From the NCBI GenBank assembly GCA_028291485.1, contig JAQGHZ010000771.1, positions 1 through 23,502 of the forward strand: a stretch of 23,502 nucleotides of DNA, given 5' to 3'. The notes under the pieces are model-generated. The model was given only the letters and a program-made list of their open reading frames with translations. It did not search any database and had not been told where the DNA came from. Each line of letters starts with the position of its first letter. Position 1 is the stretch's first letter. The translations under genes were made by a program, and so were the position numbers. This DNA is from Rubritepida sp. (GTDB lineage: Bacteria; Pseudomonadota; Alphaproteobacteria; Acetobacterales; Acetobacteraceae). Of this stretch, positions 21,873-23,502 are shown one piece after another.

Positions 21873-22499
21873 ATGCACCCGCAGCTGATCATCTTCGACT
21901 TCGACGGGACGCTGGCGGACAGCGCGCCCTGGTTTGCGGGAGAGCTCAACCGCGTGGCCCGGCGCTTCCGATTCCGCGAGGTCGAAGAGCGCGAGGTGGA
22001 GCTGCTGCGCCGGATGGATACACGGTCCATCCTCCGCTTCCTGCGCGTCCCGTCCTGGAAGCTCCCCTTCATCGCCCGGCACATGCGGCGGCGCGTGGCG
22101 GAGGATGCGGCGTCGATTCCGCTGTTTCCCGGCACGCCCGACCTGCTCCACCGATTGGCCTCGCGCGGAGTGCCGCTGGCCATTGCCAGTTCCAATTCGG
22201 AGGCGAATATCCGCCGCATCCTGGGAGGCAACTCTCAGCACATCCGCCACTACGAATGCGGCGCTTCGCTCTTCGGCAAGGCGCGACGGTTCCGCCGCCT
22301 GATCCGCAGGGCCGGCCTTGATCCGTATTCCGTCCTCTGCGTCGGCGACGAGCTGCGGGACATCGAGGCGGCCCGCGAGGCCGGAGCCCGATCGGTCGCG
22401 GTGAGCTGGGGCTACGCCGCCCGCGACCTGCTGGCGAGCGGCGAACCGGACCTCCTGATCGACGCCATGGACGAACTCCTCGCCCGGCTGGAACACTGA
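21873..22499 (+). CDS. HAD-superfamily phosphatase (phosphoglycolate phosphatase-like)
   Basis: A 208-residue HAD hydrolase. Motif I is FDFDGTLADS (nucleophile D9, acid D11), motif II is IASSNS, the motif III lysine lies in the SLFGKARRFRRL region, and motif IV is VGDELRDIEAA. A helical cap is inserted at about residues 20-80, as in phosphoglycolate phosphatases and related small-molecule phosphatases. It starts 10 bp after glpD and is probably co-transcribed, so a three-carbon phosphate is a possible substrate, but HAD specificity cannot be read from motifs. Confidence 0.88.
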   Translation: MHPQLIIFDFDGTLADSAPWFAGELNRVARRFRFREVEEREVELLRRMDTRSILRFLRVPSWKLPFIARHMRRRVAEDAASIPLFPGTPDLLHRLASRGVPLAIASSNSEANIRRILGGNSQHIRHYECGASLFGKARRFRRLIRRAGLDPYSVLCVGDELRDIEAAREAGARSVAVSWGYAARDLLASGEPDLLIDAMDELLARLEH

Positions 22500-22559
22500 C
22501 GGCTCAGCACGACGCGATCGGCTGCGCGGGCCCCCGGTTCTGCGCGATCAGGCCGGGCG

Positions 22560-23502
22560 CTACTTGCCGTAGACGCGCTTCGCCTCGGAGGCGCTCACCA
22601 GCCCATCCGCCACGTCGCGGGCGACCAGCGCAGGATCGCGCTCCTTCGGATCGCCCATGCCGCCGCCGCCGGGCAGCAGCAGCACGAGGTGCCGGCCCTT
22701 GGGGATCACCTGGAAGCCCTTGGTGCGCAGGACCGTGCCGTTGGCGTCGTCCAGACCGACCCAGCCGCCCGCCCCCTGCCCACCGCCGAAGCGGCCCTTG
22801 GGCGGGTTGGCCACGCGGTCGAAGATGGCGTTCACGGCGAATTCGGCATTCTTCTTCGCGCCGATCTCCATGATCTGGCCGAAGCCGCCGCGCGTGCGGC
22901 CGGGGCCGGCGCTGTCGGGGCGCAGCTCCTTCCGCCAGAAGATCACGGAGGCCACGTTCTCGGTCGCCTCGACCGGCATGGTCCGCACGCCGGAGGGGAA
23001 GGAGATGCCGTCCAGCCCGTCCTTGGTCGGACGCGCGCCGGTGCCGCCGGAGTTGAAGGTGATGATCTCGAAGTCATCGACCTCCGCATCCTGGCCGGAA
23101 ACCTGCGAGCCGCCGCGCAACGGCGGGTTCCACAGCGCCGAACTGCCCTCGGCATTCACCTTCTCCGGCACGGCCTGGCCCAGGCAGCCCATCATCAGGT
23201 CGGGAAGCAACTGGCCCACCACGTGCCGGACGCTGACCGGATAGGGGCGCGGCGCGTTGAGGATGCAGCCCTCGGGAATCTCCATCACGAAAGGCGAAAG
23301 GCTCGCCCAGTTGTTCGGGATCTCGGGGGCCACCACGCACTTGATCCCGAAGCAGGAATAGGCGCGGCAATAGGCCGGCGGCACGTTGATGCCGCGCGTC
23401 GAGAGGCCCGTGGTGCCGGTATAGTCGACGATGATCCGGTCGCCCTCGACGCGCATGGCGGCGTGCAGCGTGACCTCGGCCTCGTAGCCGTCGGACTTGA
23501 TC
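22560..23502 (-). CDS. Hydantoinase B/oxoprolinase family protein (C-terminal half, partial)
   Basis: The 3' end of a gene that runs off the right edge; 313 sense codons are visible and the frame stays open to base 23502. Family marks are TGTTGLSTRGINVPPAYCRAY, the SVRHVVGQLLPDLMMGCLGQ segment, the PGRTRGGFGQ motif, and the glycine-rich LLLPGGGGMGDPKERDPALV near the C-terminus. This is the HyuB subunit of ATP-dependent N-methylhydantoinase/acetophenone carboxylase/5-oxoprolinase-type enzymes. HyuB is usually 500-600 residues, so roughly the N-terminal half is missing. A HyuA partner would be expected upstream, beyond the window. It converges with the HAD gene, 60 bp apart. Confidence 0.93.
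   Translation of the reverse strand, partial: IKSDGYEAEVTLHAAMRVEGDRIIVDYTGTTGLSTRGINVPPAYCRAYSCFGIKCVVAPEIPNNWASLSPFVMEIPEGCILNAPRPYPVSVRHVVGQLLPDLMMGCLGQAVPEKVNAEGSSALWNPPLRGGSQVSGQDAEVDDFEIITFNSGGTGARPTKDGLDGISFPSGVRTMPVEATENVASVIFWRKELRPDSAGPGRTRGGFGQIMEIGAKKNAEFAVNAIFDRVANPPKGRFGGGQGAGGWVGLDDANGTVLRTKGFQVIPKGRHLVLLLPGGGGMGDPKERDPALVARDVADGLVSASEAKRVYGK

Noticed and set aside
19736..22231. A very long open frame (831 codons) on the minus strand opposite the hydratase, glpD and HAD genes
   Set aside because: It lies antisense to three genes with clear family motifs. Its product is low-complexity (Arg/Gly/His/Gln-rich) with no domain, as expected from a mirror of GC-rich codons.
23418..23429. 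GGTATAGTCGAC, resembling the PhnF site
   Set aside because: It lies within the hydantoinase B coding sequence, is only a partial match, and lacks a symmetric second arm.

Overview
This window comes from a GC-rich alphaproteobacterium, most likely an Acetobacteraceae/Rhodospirillales relative such as Roseomonas. That placement is inference. It rests on the strongly GC-biased third codon positions, a TctC/Bug solute receptor, a PEP-CTERM protein, the phn gene order with a DUF1045 gene, and palindromic GC-rich intergenic repeats. No plasmid, phage, insertion sequence or CRISPR array was seen.

Layout. Positions 1-1159 (minus strand) hold the 5' end of a probable membrane transporter and a complete Bug/TctC periplasmic receptor. 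A gene-poor stretch with lower GC than its surroundings follows (1160-3421). It contains one PEP-CTERM gene (1630-2319) behind a near-consensus sigma-54 promoter, a strong terminator hairpin and several small repeats. Next come an uncharacterised membrane-anchored protein (3422-4003), a VOC/glyoxalase-family protein (4198-4584), and a divergent pair consisting of a GT2 glycosyltransferase (4693-5631, minus) and a polytopic GT-C-like membrane protein (5742-7349, plus).

The centre (7350-15574) is a C-P lyase (phosphonate degradation) locus. A leftward phnF-phnM-like pair diverges from a rightward, translationally coupled phnGHIJKLM operon that ends in a DUF1045 2H-phosphoesterase gene. A GntR/HutC-type operator sits in the 97-bp divergent region and abuts the phnG start codon. 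The expected chemistry: PhnG/H/I (with PhnL) couple a phosphonate to ATP-derived ribose, PhnM removes pyrophosphate, and the radical-SAM enzyme PhnJ cleaves the C-P bond. No PhnCDE transporter, phnN or phnP is present. The second PhnM homologue, beside phnF, carries a different metal-site motif and is the main functional puzzle of the locus.

The right part (15577-23502) is mostly housekeeping and catabolic: a secreted four-EF-hand protein, a two-gene operon of a DCC-family protein and a saccharopine-dehydrogenase-like/DUF4166 protein, tRNA-Thr(TGT), an RlmB-type 23S rRNA methyltransferase, a FAH-superfamily hydratase, a small hypothetical protein, aerobic glycerol-3-phosphate dehydrogenase glpD with a HAD phosphatase 10 bp downstream, and the C-terminal half of a hydantoinase B subunit running off the right edge.

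No clearly new multi-gene system was found. The best leads are the two divergent PhnM paralogues, the operator that touches the phnG start codon with no ribosome binding site, the sigma-54 promoter of the PEP-CTERM gene, and a relic copy of part of the 3422-4003 gene lying 2.4 kb away.
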